NCBI GenBank assembly: GCA_958421655.1
Contig: CATZMG010000086.1
Span: 1-6,951 of the forward strand
DNA: 6,951 bases
Reading direction: 5' to 3'
DNA from: an uncultured Collinsella sp.
Lineage (GTDB): Bacteria > Actinomycetota > Coriobacteriia > Coriobacteriales > Coriobacteriaceae
The first letter of the stretch is position 1. The number at the start of each line of letters is the position of its first letter. The position numbers and the translations under genes are program-made. Positions 1-5,196 of this stretch are shown here, in pieces. The notes below the pieces were generated by a model. That model had not been told where the DNA came from and ran no database searches. It was given only the letters and a program-made list of their open reading frames with translations.

Positions 1-10
1 TGTCGGACAA
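1..10 (-). CDS. Start of a downstream gene cut by the window edge, probably pyrH
   Basis: Only about three codons are visible: TTG TCC GAC, reading M-S-D if TTG initiates. A textbook ribosome binding site AAAGGAGG at 17-24 lies 6 nt upstream of the TTG, which is the main reason to call a start here. In many bacteria rpsB-tsf is followed by pyrH (UMP kinase) and frr, so pyrH is the likeliest identity. That is inference from gene order, because no diagnostic protein sequence is present. Confidence 0.45.
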
Positions 11-16
11 AGCGAT

Positions 17-24
17 CCTCCTTT
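17..24 (-). promoter_or_regulatory. Ribosome binding site of the edge gene
   Basis: The minus strand reads AAAGGAGG, a near-perfect anti-16S complement, followed by the 6-nt spacer ATCGCT and a TTG codon. It lies more than 100 nt past the tsf stop and beyond the tsf terminator, so it must serve a separate downstream gene. Confidence 0.6.
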
Positions 25-40
25 AGATTGAACTCTCAAC

Positions 41-46
41 ATTCTA
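41..46 (-). promoter_or_regulatory. Possible -10 element for the edge gene
   Basis: The minus strand reads TAGAAT, five of six matches to TATAAT. It is placed so that a transcript would begin about 25 nt before the TTG start and leave room for the AAAGGAGG site. The corresponding -35 region, about 17 nt upstream, is poor (ATGGCT or TGGCTC), so this is only a candidate. The position after the tsf terminator is where a fresh promoter would be expected. Confidence 0.3.
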
Positions 47-51
47 TCAAA

Positions 52-67
52 GGCTCTAAGAAGAGCC
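52..67 (-). repeat. Short perfect hairpin downstream of the tsf terminator
   Basis: GGCTCT and AGAGCC form a perfect 6-bp inverted repeat around a 4-nt loop. On the minus strand it is followed only by TTTGATAG, so it is weak as an intrinsic terminator. It may be a backup to the strong terminator just upstream, or a protein-binding dyad near the candidate promoter of the next gene. Confidence 0.45.
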
Positions 68-70
68 ATG

Positions 71-105
71 AAAAAGCAGGCTGTGAGTAAAACCCACAGC
101 CTGCT
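71..105 (-). terminator. Strong intrinsic terminator of rpsB-tsf
   Basis: On the minus strand AGCAGGCTGTG pairs perfectly with CACAGCCTGCT (arms 95-105 and 75-85) around a 9-nt loop, and is followed immediately by a run of T (71-75). The 11-bp GC-rich stem plus T-tract is a textbook rho-independent terminator. It begins 23 nt after the tsf stop codon. On the plus strand the stem is followed by CATTA, with no T-run, so it is unidirectional. Confidence 0.92.
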
Positions 106-128
106 CATTACCAGCTACAAGAGCTTAT

Positions 129-998
129 TTACTCGCCACGGACCAGACGGTCAAAGGCAACGACGGTAATGGTGTCGCCGAGCTCCTTGGAGACCTGCTC
201 AGCGTACTTCTTGATGGTGAGGGAGCTGTCCTTGATGAACTCCTGCTCGGTGAGCACGGACTGCTTGTAGAACTTCTCCAGACGGCCGACAGCCATCTTC
301 TCCTGGATAGCCTCGGGCTTGCCGGACTCGGCAGCCTGGGCCATGTAGATCTGCTTCTCGTGCTCGACGGTCTCGGCCGGAACCTGATCGCGGGTAGCGC
401 AGATCGGGGCGACGGCGGCAACCTGAAGGGCAACGTCGTGAGCGAAGGTCTTGAAGGATTCAGCCTGAGCGGTCTCAGCCTTCTCGAAGGCGAACTCGAC
501 GAGGACGCCGATCTTACCACCCATGTGGATGTAAGAAGCGAGCGCGCCGTTCTCAGCCTTGCGGGCAGCGAAGCGGGAGATCTTCATGTTCTCGCCCATG
601 ATGTGAATCATCTCGGTGAGCTCGGAGGAAACGGTCTCCTCGCCCATCGGCTTCTCGAGCAGAGCGTCGACGTCAGCAGGCTCGGTGGTAGCGACAACCT
701 CAGCGACCTTGGAAGCAAAGCCGGTGAACTTGGCGTTAGAGCCAACGAAGTCAGTCTCGCAGGAGAGCTCGAGCAGAGCGCCGGTCTTGCCATCCTCGGA
801 GACGAACGCGGCGACAGCGCCCTCGTTGGTCTCACGGCCAGCCTTCTTGGCAGCCTTGGCAAGGCCGTTCTTACGCAGAACGTCGACAGCGGCGTCCATG
901 TCGCCGTCAGCCTCGACGAGAGCCTTCTTGCACTCCATCATCGGGGAGTCGGTCATCTCGCGGAGCTGCTTGACCATAGCGGCGGTAATCTGGGCCAT
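129..998 (-). CDS. tsf: Translation elongation factor Ts (EF-Ts)
   Basis: This is the cytosolic guanine nucleotide exchange factor that releases GDP from EF-Tu so it can rebind GTP and aminoacyl-tRNA. The 289-residue protein is close to the usual 280-300. Residues 1-55 form the UBA-like N-terminal domain (VKQLREMTDSPMMECKKALV, then the LAKAAKKAGR stretch). The EF-Tu-contacting signature ETDFVGSNAKF is at 81-91; its Asp-Phe pair is the known nucleotide-exchange wedge of the family. A second family block, YIHMGGKIGVLVEF, is at 156-169. I chose the ATG at 998 because AAAGGAA at 1004-1010 sits about 6 nt upstream and MAQIT is the family start. An upstream in-frame TTG at 1013 precedes that site and has none of its own. 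tsf lies 45 nt after rpsB, with no terminator between, and ends in TAA before a strong terminator. Confidence 0.97.
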   Translation of the reverse strand: MAQITAAMVKQLREMTDSPMMECKKALVEADGDMDAAVDVLRKNGLAKAAKKAGRETNEGAVAAFVSEDGKTGALLELSCETDFVGSNAKFTGFASKVAEVVATTEPADVDALLEKPMGEETVSSELTEMIHIMGENMKISRFAARKAENGALASYIHMGGKIGVLVEFAFEKAETAQAESFKTFAHDVALQVAAVAPICATRDQVPAETVEHEKQIYMAQAAESGKPEAIQEKMAVGRLEKFYKQSVLTEQEFIKDSSLTIKKYAEQVSKELGDTITVVAFDRLVRGE

Positions 999-1003
999 TG
1001 TGG

Positions 1004-1010
1004 TTCCTTT
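1004..1010 (-). promoter_or_regulatory. tsf ribosome binding site
   Basis: AAAGGAA on the minus strand lies about 6 nt before the ATG at 998. It settles the tsf start in favour of this ATG over the in-frame TTG at 1013, which lies just upstream of the site. The rpsB-tsf gap (999-1043) is otherwise AT-rich and shows no hairpin or promoter that I can support. Confidence 0.75.
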
Positions 1011-1043
1011 CAAAGAGATGAAAAAGAATTAACTAAGACTGAT

Positions 1044-1772
1044 TTACTCGGCCTTGGGCTCAGCGGCCATCTCGGCCTCGGAGACCTGCTCCTTGCCGGA
1101 GCCAGCGAGGCAGGCGTCAGCCATGAGCTCGCACATAAGGGTGACAGCGGAGATAGCGTCATCGTTGCAGGGGATGCCGTACTCGACCTCGTCGGGATCG
1201 GAGTTGGTGTCGATCAGGGCGACGACGGGGATGTTCAGGCGCTGGGCCTCCTTGATGGCGTTCTCCTCGCGCTTGGTGTCGATGACGAAGAGAGCCTGGG
1301 GCAGACCCTTCATGTCGCGGGCGCCACCGAGGTTGGTCTGGAGCTTAGTGAGCTCCTTGCCGAGAACAGCCTGCTCCTTCTTGGGCAGAACAGCCATGCG
1401 GCCGTCCTCGACCATGGCCTCGAGCTCCTCCATGCGGTTGATGCGGGAGCGGATGGTGACGAAGTTGGTCAGCATACCGCCGAGCCAACGCTGGTTGATG
1501 TAAGGCATGTTGGCGCGCTCAGCAGCGTTCTTGACGGCCTCCTGAGCCTGCTTCTTGGTGCCGACGAACAGCACGTTGCCACCCTTGGCGACGTTCTTGA
1601 CGAAGGTGTAGGCCTGGTCGGCGTCGAGGATGGTCTGCTTGAGGTCGAGGATGTAGATGCCGTTGCGCTCACCGAAGATGAACGGCTTCATCTTGGGGTT
1701 CCAGCGACGGGTCTGGTGACCGAAGTGGCAGCCGGCCTCGAGCAGGGTGCGGATATTAATCTTGGTAGCCAT
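1044..1772 (-). CDS. rpsB: 30S ribosomal protein S2
   Basis: S2 is a late-binding 30S protein that bridges the head and body of the small subunit and is needed for S1 binding or start-site function in many bacteria. The 242-residue protein matches the usual length (241 in E. coli). Family blocks run in order: LLEAGCHFGHQTRRWNPKMK (10-29), FGERNGIYILDL, VLFVGTKKQAQ (68-77), YINQRWLGGMLTNF (91-104), the GLPQALFVIDTKRE strand-turn (156-169) and PVVALIDTNSDPDEVEYGIP (182-201). The last 15 or so residues are an acidic, Ala/Glu-rich tail typical of high-GC lineages. The start is fixed by AGGAGG at 1779-1784, 6 nt upstream. It is the first gene of a two-gene operon with tsf, driven by the promoter at 1914-1942. 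In E. coli S2 represses this operon by binding the leader; whether that holds here is untested. Confidence 0.97.
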   Translation of the reverse strand: MATKINIRTLLEAGCHFGHQTRRWNPKMKPFIFGERNGIYILDLKQTILDADQAYTFVKNVAKGGNVLFVGTKKQAQEAVKNAAERANMPYINQRWLGGMLTNFVTIRSRINRMEELEAMVEDGRMAVLPKKEQAVLGKELTKLQTNLGGARDMKGLPQALFVIDTKREENAIKEAQRLNIPVVALIDTNSDPDEVEYGIPCNDDAISAVTLMCELMADACLAGSGKEQVSEAEMAAEPKAE

Positions 1773-1907
1773 GTTAAACCTCCTGTGGTTTGCCTCCGCG
1801 CGGGGTCATCCTCCAAAACCAACCCGGACATGTGCTACCAAAGCCCGGGCACCACGGTATGAAGTAGCCGCGCGTGCGTGATAAAAACATGTTGCCGTGA
1901 AGCAACC
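1773..1907 (-). promoter_or_regulatory. rpsB mRNA leader, about 135 nt
   Basis: If transcription begins about 7 nt past the -10 box, the rpsB leader runs from about 1907 to 1773, far longer than needed for a ribosome binding site. It opens with a stem GTTGC/GCAAC at 1891-1906 followed by the T-run ATGTTTTTAT. It then carries a GC-rich stretch with possible pairings (GTGC with GCAC and CCCGG with CCGGG, 1825-1855), and ends in the hairpin at the ribosome binding site. Long structured leaders are typical of autoregulated ribosomal protein operons. I do not recognise a described leader family here. Confidence 0.5.
1776..1791 (-). promoter_or_regulatory. rpsB ribosome binding site within a small hairpin
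   Basis: The AGGAGG site (1779-1784) is followed by the ATG at 1772. AAACC (1787-1791) and GGTTT (1776-1780) are perfectly complementary around the 6-nt loop ACAGGA, so the binding site lies partly in the loop and partly in the 3' arm. The hairpin is short (5 bp, three A-T) and may simply be a weak local fold, but it could limit ribosome access. The ribosome binding site itself is certain; the regulatory hairpin is a hypothesis. Confidence 0.6.
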
Positions 1908-1913
1908 CGATGA

Positions 1914-1942
1914 ATGATAGCAGGAATGCCTCTTCCTGCCAA
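1914..1942 (-). promoter_or_regulatory. Sigma70-type promoter of rpsB-tsf
   Basis: The minus strand has -35 TTGGCA (1937-1942, five of six to TTGACA), a 17-nt spacer and -10 TATCAT (1914-1919, five of six to TATAAT). TG one base before the -10 makes an extended -10 (TGCTATCAT). Predicted start of transcription is near G1907 or G1908. Quality and spacing suit a highly expressed translation operon. The spacer is almost entirely occupied by a perfect inverted repeat (1920-1939). Confidence 0.82.
1920..1939. repeat. 7-bp inverted repeat in the rpsB promoter spacer
   Basis: GCAGGAA and TTCCTGC form a perfect 7-bp dyad separated by 6 nt. The repeat begins inside the last three bases of the -35 box and ends on the base adjoining the -10 box. 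It could be an operator for a dimeric regulator. It is a poor terminator candidate because no T-run follows on either strand. Confidence 0.6.
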
Positions 1943-1951
1943 CCCGCAATC

Positions 1952-1973
1952 AAAACCACACACCTGAGTGCGG
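1952..1973 (-). terminator. Candidate intrinsic terminator after xerC
   Basis: On the minus strand CCGCAC (1968-1973) pairs with GTGTGG (1956-1961), five Watson-Crick pairs plus one G-U, around a 6-nt loop, followed by TTTTGATT. It starts 18 nt after the xerC stop and just before the rpsB promoter, where a terminator is expected. The stem is short and the T-tract interrupted, so it may be inefficient and allow some read-through into rpsB. Confidence 0.5.
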
Positions 1974-1991
1974 CGCGGGACGTGCCAGCCA

Positions 1992-2834
1992 CTATTCGCC
2001 GCGGGGATGGGCTTGAGCCACAGCCCGCTTAAGCCGATCGGGTGTGAGATGCGTGTAGATCTGCGTCGTGGACAGGCTCGCATGACCTAGCAGCTCTTGA
2101 ACCGAGCGCAGGTCCGCACCGCCCTCGAGCAAGTCGGTCGCAAAGGTATGGCGCATCGCATGCGGGGCGATGTCAGCCGGAATGCCGGCGAGCGTCGCCA
2201 GCGTATGGAACCGCCGCCGGAGCATCGCGGCGCTCATGCGATTGCCGCGCGCCGATATAAGCAGCGGATGCGGCCCGGTAGCGAGGTCGCGGCGCTTTGC
2301 CCGAGCGAGCAACTCCGGCCTCCCCTCTTCAATATAGAGACGCGTCACATCGAGCGCACGACGATACAGAGGAACGATGCGCTCCTTGCTTCCCTTGCCC
2401 CACAGGCGCAGTGTGCGCTCGGACCATGAGATGGATTCCACATTGAGCGCCGCAAGCTCTGAGATGCGGGCACCCGAGGCATAGAGCAACTCGAGCATCG
2501 CCGCATCGCGCAGTCCCGCGGGTGTTGAGGTATCAGGCGTCTTGAGCAGCGCCTCGACCTGCTGGGTCGTAAGGACGCCCGGCAGGTCACGCGGCAGCTT
2601 GGGCGACGCGATCGCCGAGACCGCATCGCCCTCGACAATCCCCTCGGCAGCCATCCAGCGATAGAGAGATCGAATAGCCGACAGGTGCGCCGCAAGCGTT
2701 CGGGGAGCCACCTGCTCACGCGAAAGCTCGGCAAGATAGCGACGAATGGTGCGCACGTCGGCAGCGAAAGCATCAATATCCTCGCGCTCGCACCAGGCAG
2801 CAAAGCGCTCTAGCCTCGAGCCATAGGCCGTCAC
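1992..2834 (-). CDS. xerC: XerC/XerD-family tyrosine recombinase
   Basis: Site-specific recombinase of the phage-integrase family. Xer proteins resolve chromosome dimers at dif sites beside the division septum by a covalent 3'-phosphotyrosine intermediate. Numbered from the GTG at 2834 (280 aa), the N-terminal core-binding SAM-like domain covers about 1-75 and the catalytic domain about 85-275. The active-site set is complete: R123 (ASGARISEL), K147 (GKGSKER), H225 and R228 (PHAMRHTFAT), H251 (LLGHASLSTT) and nucleophile Y260 (TQIYTH). The GTG is only the first conventional start in frame. Coding sequence clearly continues upstream, so the real protein is probably about 306 residues, near the family norm. 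By position after trmFO, as in Firmicutes (codV), xerC is the best name, but XerC and XerD cannot be separated by eye. It ends in TAG ahead of a candidate terminator. Confidence 0.9.
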   Translation of the reverse strand: MTAYGSRLERFAAWCEREDIDAFAADVRTIRRYLAELSREQVAPRTLAAHLSAIRSLYRWMAAEGIVEGDAVSAIASPKLPRDLPGVLTTQQVEALLKTPDTSTPAGLRDAAMLELLYASGARISELAALNVESISWSERTLRLWGKGSKERIVPLYRRALDVTRLYIEEGRPELLARAKRRDLATGPHPLLISARGNRMSAAMLRRRFHTLATLAGIPADIAPHAMRHTFATDLLEGGADLRSVQELLGHASLSTTQIYTHLTPDRLKRAVAQAHPRGE

Positions 2835-2912
2835 CGTGTTGGGAGAAAGCCCCTCAACGCGTGCGATATAGGCGATAAAAGAGTCGACGGTGTCGTACAG
2901 GTCAAAGGCTAT
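2835..2912 (-). other. Unassigned N-terminal coding extension of xerC, without ATG/GTG/TTG
   Basis: In frame with xerC, this stretch encodes 26 residues with no stop: IAFDLYDTVDSFIAYIARVE, then GLSPNT, leading directly into V-T-A-Y. The GLSPNTxxAY block is a hallmark of the Xer N-terminal domain, so this is real protein. Yet no ATG, GTG or TTG occurs in frame here or through the last 30 or so codons of overlapping trmFO. The best-placed start is ATA at 2910-2912, which forms an ATAG overlap with the trmFO TAG stop and lies 9 nt after GGAGG (2922-2926). CTG at 2898-2900 is the alternative but has no close ribosome binding site. Confidence 0.65.
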
Positions 2913-4246
2913 GACCGGTCGCCTCCAAACAAGTCGGAACGCGTGGCCAAGTAGGCATCGAGGGCCTCGAGCGCACGGTCCGCATAGGCCTGATAGCGGT
3001 CGCGCTTGCTGCGGCGCTTACCATCCTCGAGTGGCGGCACCAGGCCAAAGTTGACATGCATAGGCTGATAGCCCACGGTGGCAGGATCGGTCGCATAGCC
3101 CACGAGCGCACCCAGGGCACCCACACGCGGCAACTCGACGCCCGCGGCACCGATAGCCTCGGCATAGGTGTTGAGCGCCGCGAGCAGACCTGTCGCCACG
3201 GCTTCCATGTACCCCTCGGTGCCGGTGATCTGACCGGCCAGGCGCACGCCGGTACCGGGCACGGCAAAGGTGCTATCGAGCACGTGAGGGGCGTCGACAA
3301 AGGTATTGCGGTGCATGACACCGTAGCGGAAGAACTCAGCGTTCTCCAGGCCCGGCACCATATGGAAGACGCGCTTCTGCTCGCCAAAGGTCAAGTTGGT
3401 CTGGAAGCCCACCAGGTTATAGGCGGTCTTCTCCTTGTTCTCGGCACGCAGCTGAATCGCTGCCCAGGGGCGACGTCCGGTACGCGGGTCGGTGAGGCCG
3501 ACGGGCTTCATGGCGCCAAAGCGAATAGCGTCCTTGCCGGTGCGCACAACTTCCTCGGCAGGCTGGCAGGCCTGGAACAGATCGCCGCCCTCAAAGTCTT
3601 TGAGCACCACACGGTCGGCCGTGGTAAGCGCCTCGATAAAGGCCTCGTACTCCTCCTTGTTGAGCGGAGCGTTGAGATAGTCGCCGCTCTCCTGCTCCTC
3701 GTAGCGCGACTGCGAGAACAGCACGTCCATATCGAGCGTGGAGGCATCGACGATCGGCGCCGCCGCATCAAAGAATGCCAGGGCATCGCCACCGACGAGC
3801 TTCATAACCTCTTCGCTCAGCGCCGGTGAACACAGCGGGCCCGCGGCAATGACCACGTGACCCTCGGGAATCTGTGTGACCTCACCGTGCACGACCTCGA
3901 TATTGGGACGGGCGGCAACCTCGGCCTCGACAAGCTCGGAAAACTTGACGCGGTCGACCGCCAAGGCACCACCGGCGGGAACAGCGGCGCGATGGGCGCA
4001 ATCGAGCAGCACCGAACCCATGCGCTCGAGCTCGGCTTTTAGTAGGCCAGCAGCGGAATCTGGACGGGTCGACTTAAACGAATTGGAGCAGACGAGCTCT
4101 GCCAGGTGATCGGTATGGTGGGCCGGGGAGCTCACCTGGGGGCGCATCTCGCACAGCTTTACGGCAAACCCGCGGTCTGCCAGCTGGATCGCGCACTCCG
4201 AACCCGCCAGACCGCCACCGATAACCGTCACCTGATCAAACTGCAT
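2909..4246 (-). CDS. trmFO: Methylenetetrahydrofolate-tRNA-(uracil-5-)-methyltransferase TrmFO
   Basis: Cytosolic FAD/folate enzyme that makes 5-methyluridine at position 54 in the T-loop of tRNA, taking the carbon from methylene-tetrahydrofolate rather than SAM. The 445-residue protein is full length (about 435-450 in the family). The FAD dinucleotide motif VIGGGLAGSECA is at 8-19. ELVCSNSFKS carries C53 and FQACQP carries C227, matching the two functional cysteines of B. subtilis TrmFO (C53, C226). GQITGTEGYMEAVATGLLA (338-356) and YQPMHVNFGLVPP (393-405) are family C-terminal blocks. I chose the ATG at 4246 because AAAGGTG (4254-4260) is 7 nt upstream; the in-frame TTG at 4252 is only 3 nt from that site. 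It starts 14 nt after dprA. The TAG stop overlaps the likely xerC start. It was formerly called gid or gidA2, and should not be confused with GidA/MnmG. Confidence 0.96.
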   Translation of the reverse strand: MQFDQVTVIGGGLAGSECAIQLADRGFAVKLCEMRPQVSSPAHHTDHLAELVCSNSFKSTRPDSAAGLLKAELERMGSVLLDCAHRAAVPAGGALAVDRVKFSELVEAEVAARPNIEVVHGEVTQIPEGHVVIAAGPLCSPALSEEVMKLVGGDALAFFDAAAPIVDASTLDMDVLFSQSRYEEQESGDYLNAPLNKEEYEAFIEALTTADRVVLKDFEGGDLFQACQPAEEVVRTGKDAIRFGAMKPVGLTDPRTGRRPWAAIQLRAENKEKTAYNLVGFQTNLTFGEQKRVFHMVPGLENAEFFRYGVMHRNTFVDAPHVLDSTFAVPGTGVRLAGQITGTEGYMEAVATGLLAALNTYAEAIGAAGVELPRVGALGALVGYATDPATVGYQPMHVNFGLVPPLEDGKRRSKRDRYQAYADRALEALDAYLATRSDLFGGDRS

Positions 4247-4253
4247 CTGCAAA

Positions 4254-4260
4254 CACCTTT
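4254..4260 (-). promoter_or_regulatory. trmFO ribosome binding site
   Basis: AAAGGTG on the minus strand follows the dprA TAG immediately and sits 7 nt before the ATG at 4246. It supports that ATG rather than the TTG at 4252. The whole dprA-trmFO gap is 14 nt, leaving no room for a separate promoter or terminator. Confidence 0.65.
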
Positions 4261-5196
4261 CTAATTGACACGTTTTCCATTGTGACCGAAGGGCGTCTGG
4301 GCGTGAAGGGCAAACTTGGAGGGCGCATACCTTCCATCCATCATGCGCTCGATAAGGCCCTCGAGTTCAAGCGAACCCAAGAGTTTGAGTACGCCGACAG
4401 CATCGAGTGAGACGAGCGCCGCGATGTCGTCGACCTTGAGCGGAGAGGCGATGAGCGCATGCATCACGGTCTGCTGTGTTGGATTCAGGTCGGCAATGCC
4501 GGGAGCATCGGGGCGCGAGTAGCGCAGGGTGCCGTATATGCGAGAGATAGCCATCTCGATGGACTCCTCGTCGACAATGCAGCAGGCACCGTTCGCAATG
4601 AGGTAATTCGTGCCACGCGACTCGGGCGATAGGATCGACCCCGGCACGGCAAGAAGTTCGCGCCCCAAATCCATAGCAGCCTCAGCTGTAGAAAACGTCC
4701 CGGAAGGCATACCCGCCTCGGATACAAAGAGGGCTTGCGACAGGGCCGCGATCACGCGATTGCGGCGCGGAAAGGCAAACTTGCGCGGACCCATGCCCCA
4801 CGGAGAGATCGACACGACCGCGCCGCCCGTATCGAGCGTGCGCGTAATAAGCCCCGCGCTCGAACGCGGGTAGACCACGTCGGCGCCCGTCCCCAGCACC
4901 ACGACGTGTTTGCCGCCGGCGTTGACCGCAGCCCAACCCGAGGCCTGGTCACAACCGACCGCGCCGCCCGAAACTACCGTCACTCCCGCCTCAACCGCCA
5001 CCTTTGCCGCAAGCTCTGCCACGGCAAGACCATACGGCGAGGCCTTGCGCGCGCCGATGATGGAGAGCGCGGGTGTCGAAAGCACCTCGGGATTGCCGCG
5101 CACATAAAGCGTCTGGGGTACATCAGAAAGCTCCAAAACGGTCTCGGGATACAACGCATCACCTGGATGCAGCTCAAAGGTCCCCTCGGCCATCAT
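4261..5196 (-). CDS. dprA: DNA-processing protein DprA (Smf)
   Basis: DprA binds incoming single-stranded DNA in the cytoplasm during natural transformation and loads RecA onto it; many non-competent bacteria also keep it. The 311-residue protein has an entry block LHPGDALYP...LYVRG (9-34) and then the Rossmann-like DNA-binding core: SIIGARKASPYG (45-56), VVSGGAVGCD (75-84), VVVLGTGADVVYPR (98-111), FPRRNRVIAALS (142-153), SGTFSTAEAAMDLGRELLAVPGS (165-187) and GTNYLIANGA (195-204). A C-terminal winged-helix-like domain covers about 236-292. It lacks the N-terminal SAM domain of longer homologues. The ATG at 5196 overlaps the comM TGA as ATGA and has AGGAGG 5 nt upstream; the next codon (5193) is also ATG and equally well spaced. 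The longer open frame upstream lies within comM and does not look like DprA. The glycine-loop motif is atypical, with V81, C83 and no AH pair. Confidence 0.94.
   Translation of the reverse strand: MMAEGTFELHPGDALYPETVLELSDVPQTLYVRGNPEVLSTPALSIIGARKASPYGLAVAELAAKVAVEAGVTVVSGGAVGCDQASGWAAVNAGGKHVVVLGTGADVVYPRSSAGLITRTLDTGGAVVSISPWGMGPRKFAFPRRNRVIAALSQALFVSEAGMPSGTFSTAEAAMDLGRELLAVPGSILSPESRGTNYLIANGACCIVDEESIEMAISRIYGTLRYSRPDAPGIADLNPTQQTVMHALIASPLKVDDIAALVSLDAVGVLKLLGSLELEGLIERMMDGRYAPSKFALHAQTPFGHNGKRVN

Noticed and set aside
25..50. TTGATA/TCTAAA pair with 17-nt spacing as a promoter for the edge gene
   Set aside because: Transcription would start inside or just after the AAAGGAGG ribosome binding site, so the message would lack it. 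TAGAAT at 41-46 is better placed.
360..1862. 500-codon open frame on the plus strand opposite tsf and rpsB
   Set aside because: It lies exactly antisense to two certain, highly expressed genes. Its Leu/Gly/Asp/Val-rich composition matches the mirror of their biased codons, and it has no recognisable domain. It is a codon-bias artefact.
1774..1992. 72-codon frame spanning the whole xerC-rpsB gap
   Set aside because: It begins inside the end of xerC, crosses a candidate terminator and the rpsB promoter, and shows no ribosome binding site or family resemblance at its start.
3056..3829. 257-codon plus-strand frame opposite trmFO
   Set aside because: Antisense shadow of trmFO, His/Gly/Leu-rich, with no family motif and no convincing ribosome binding site.
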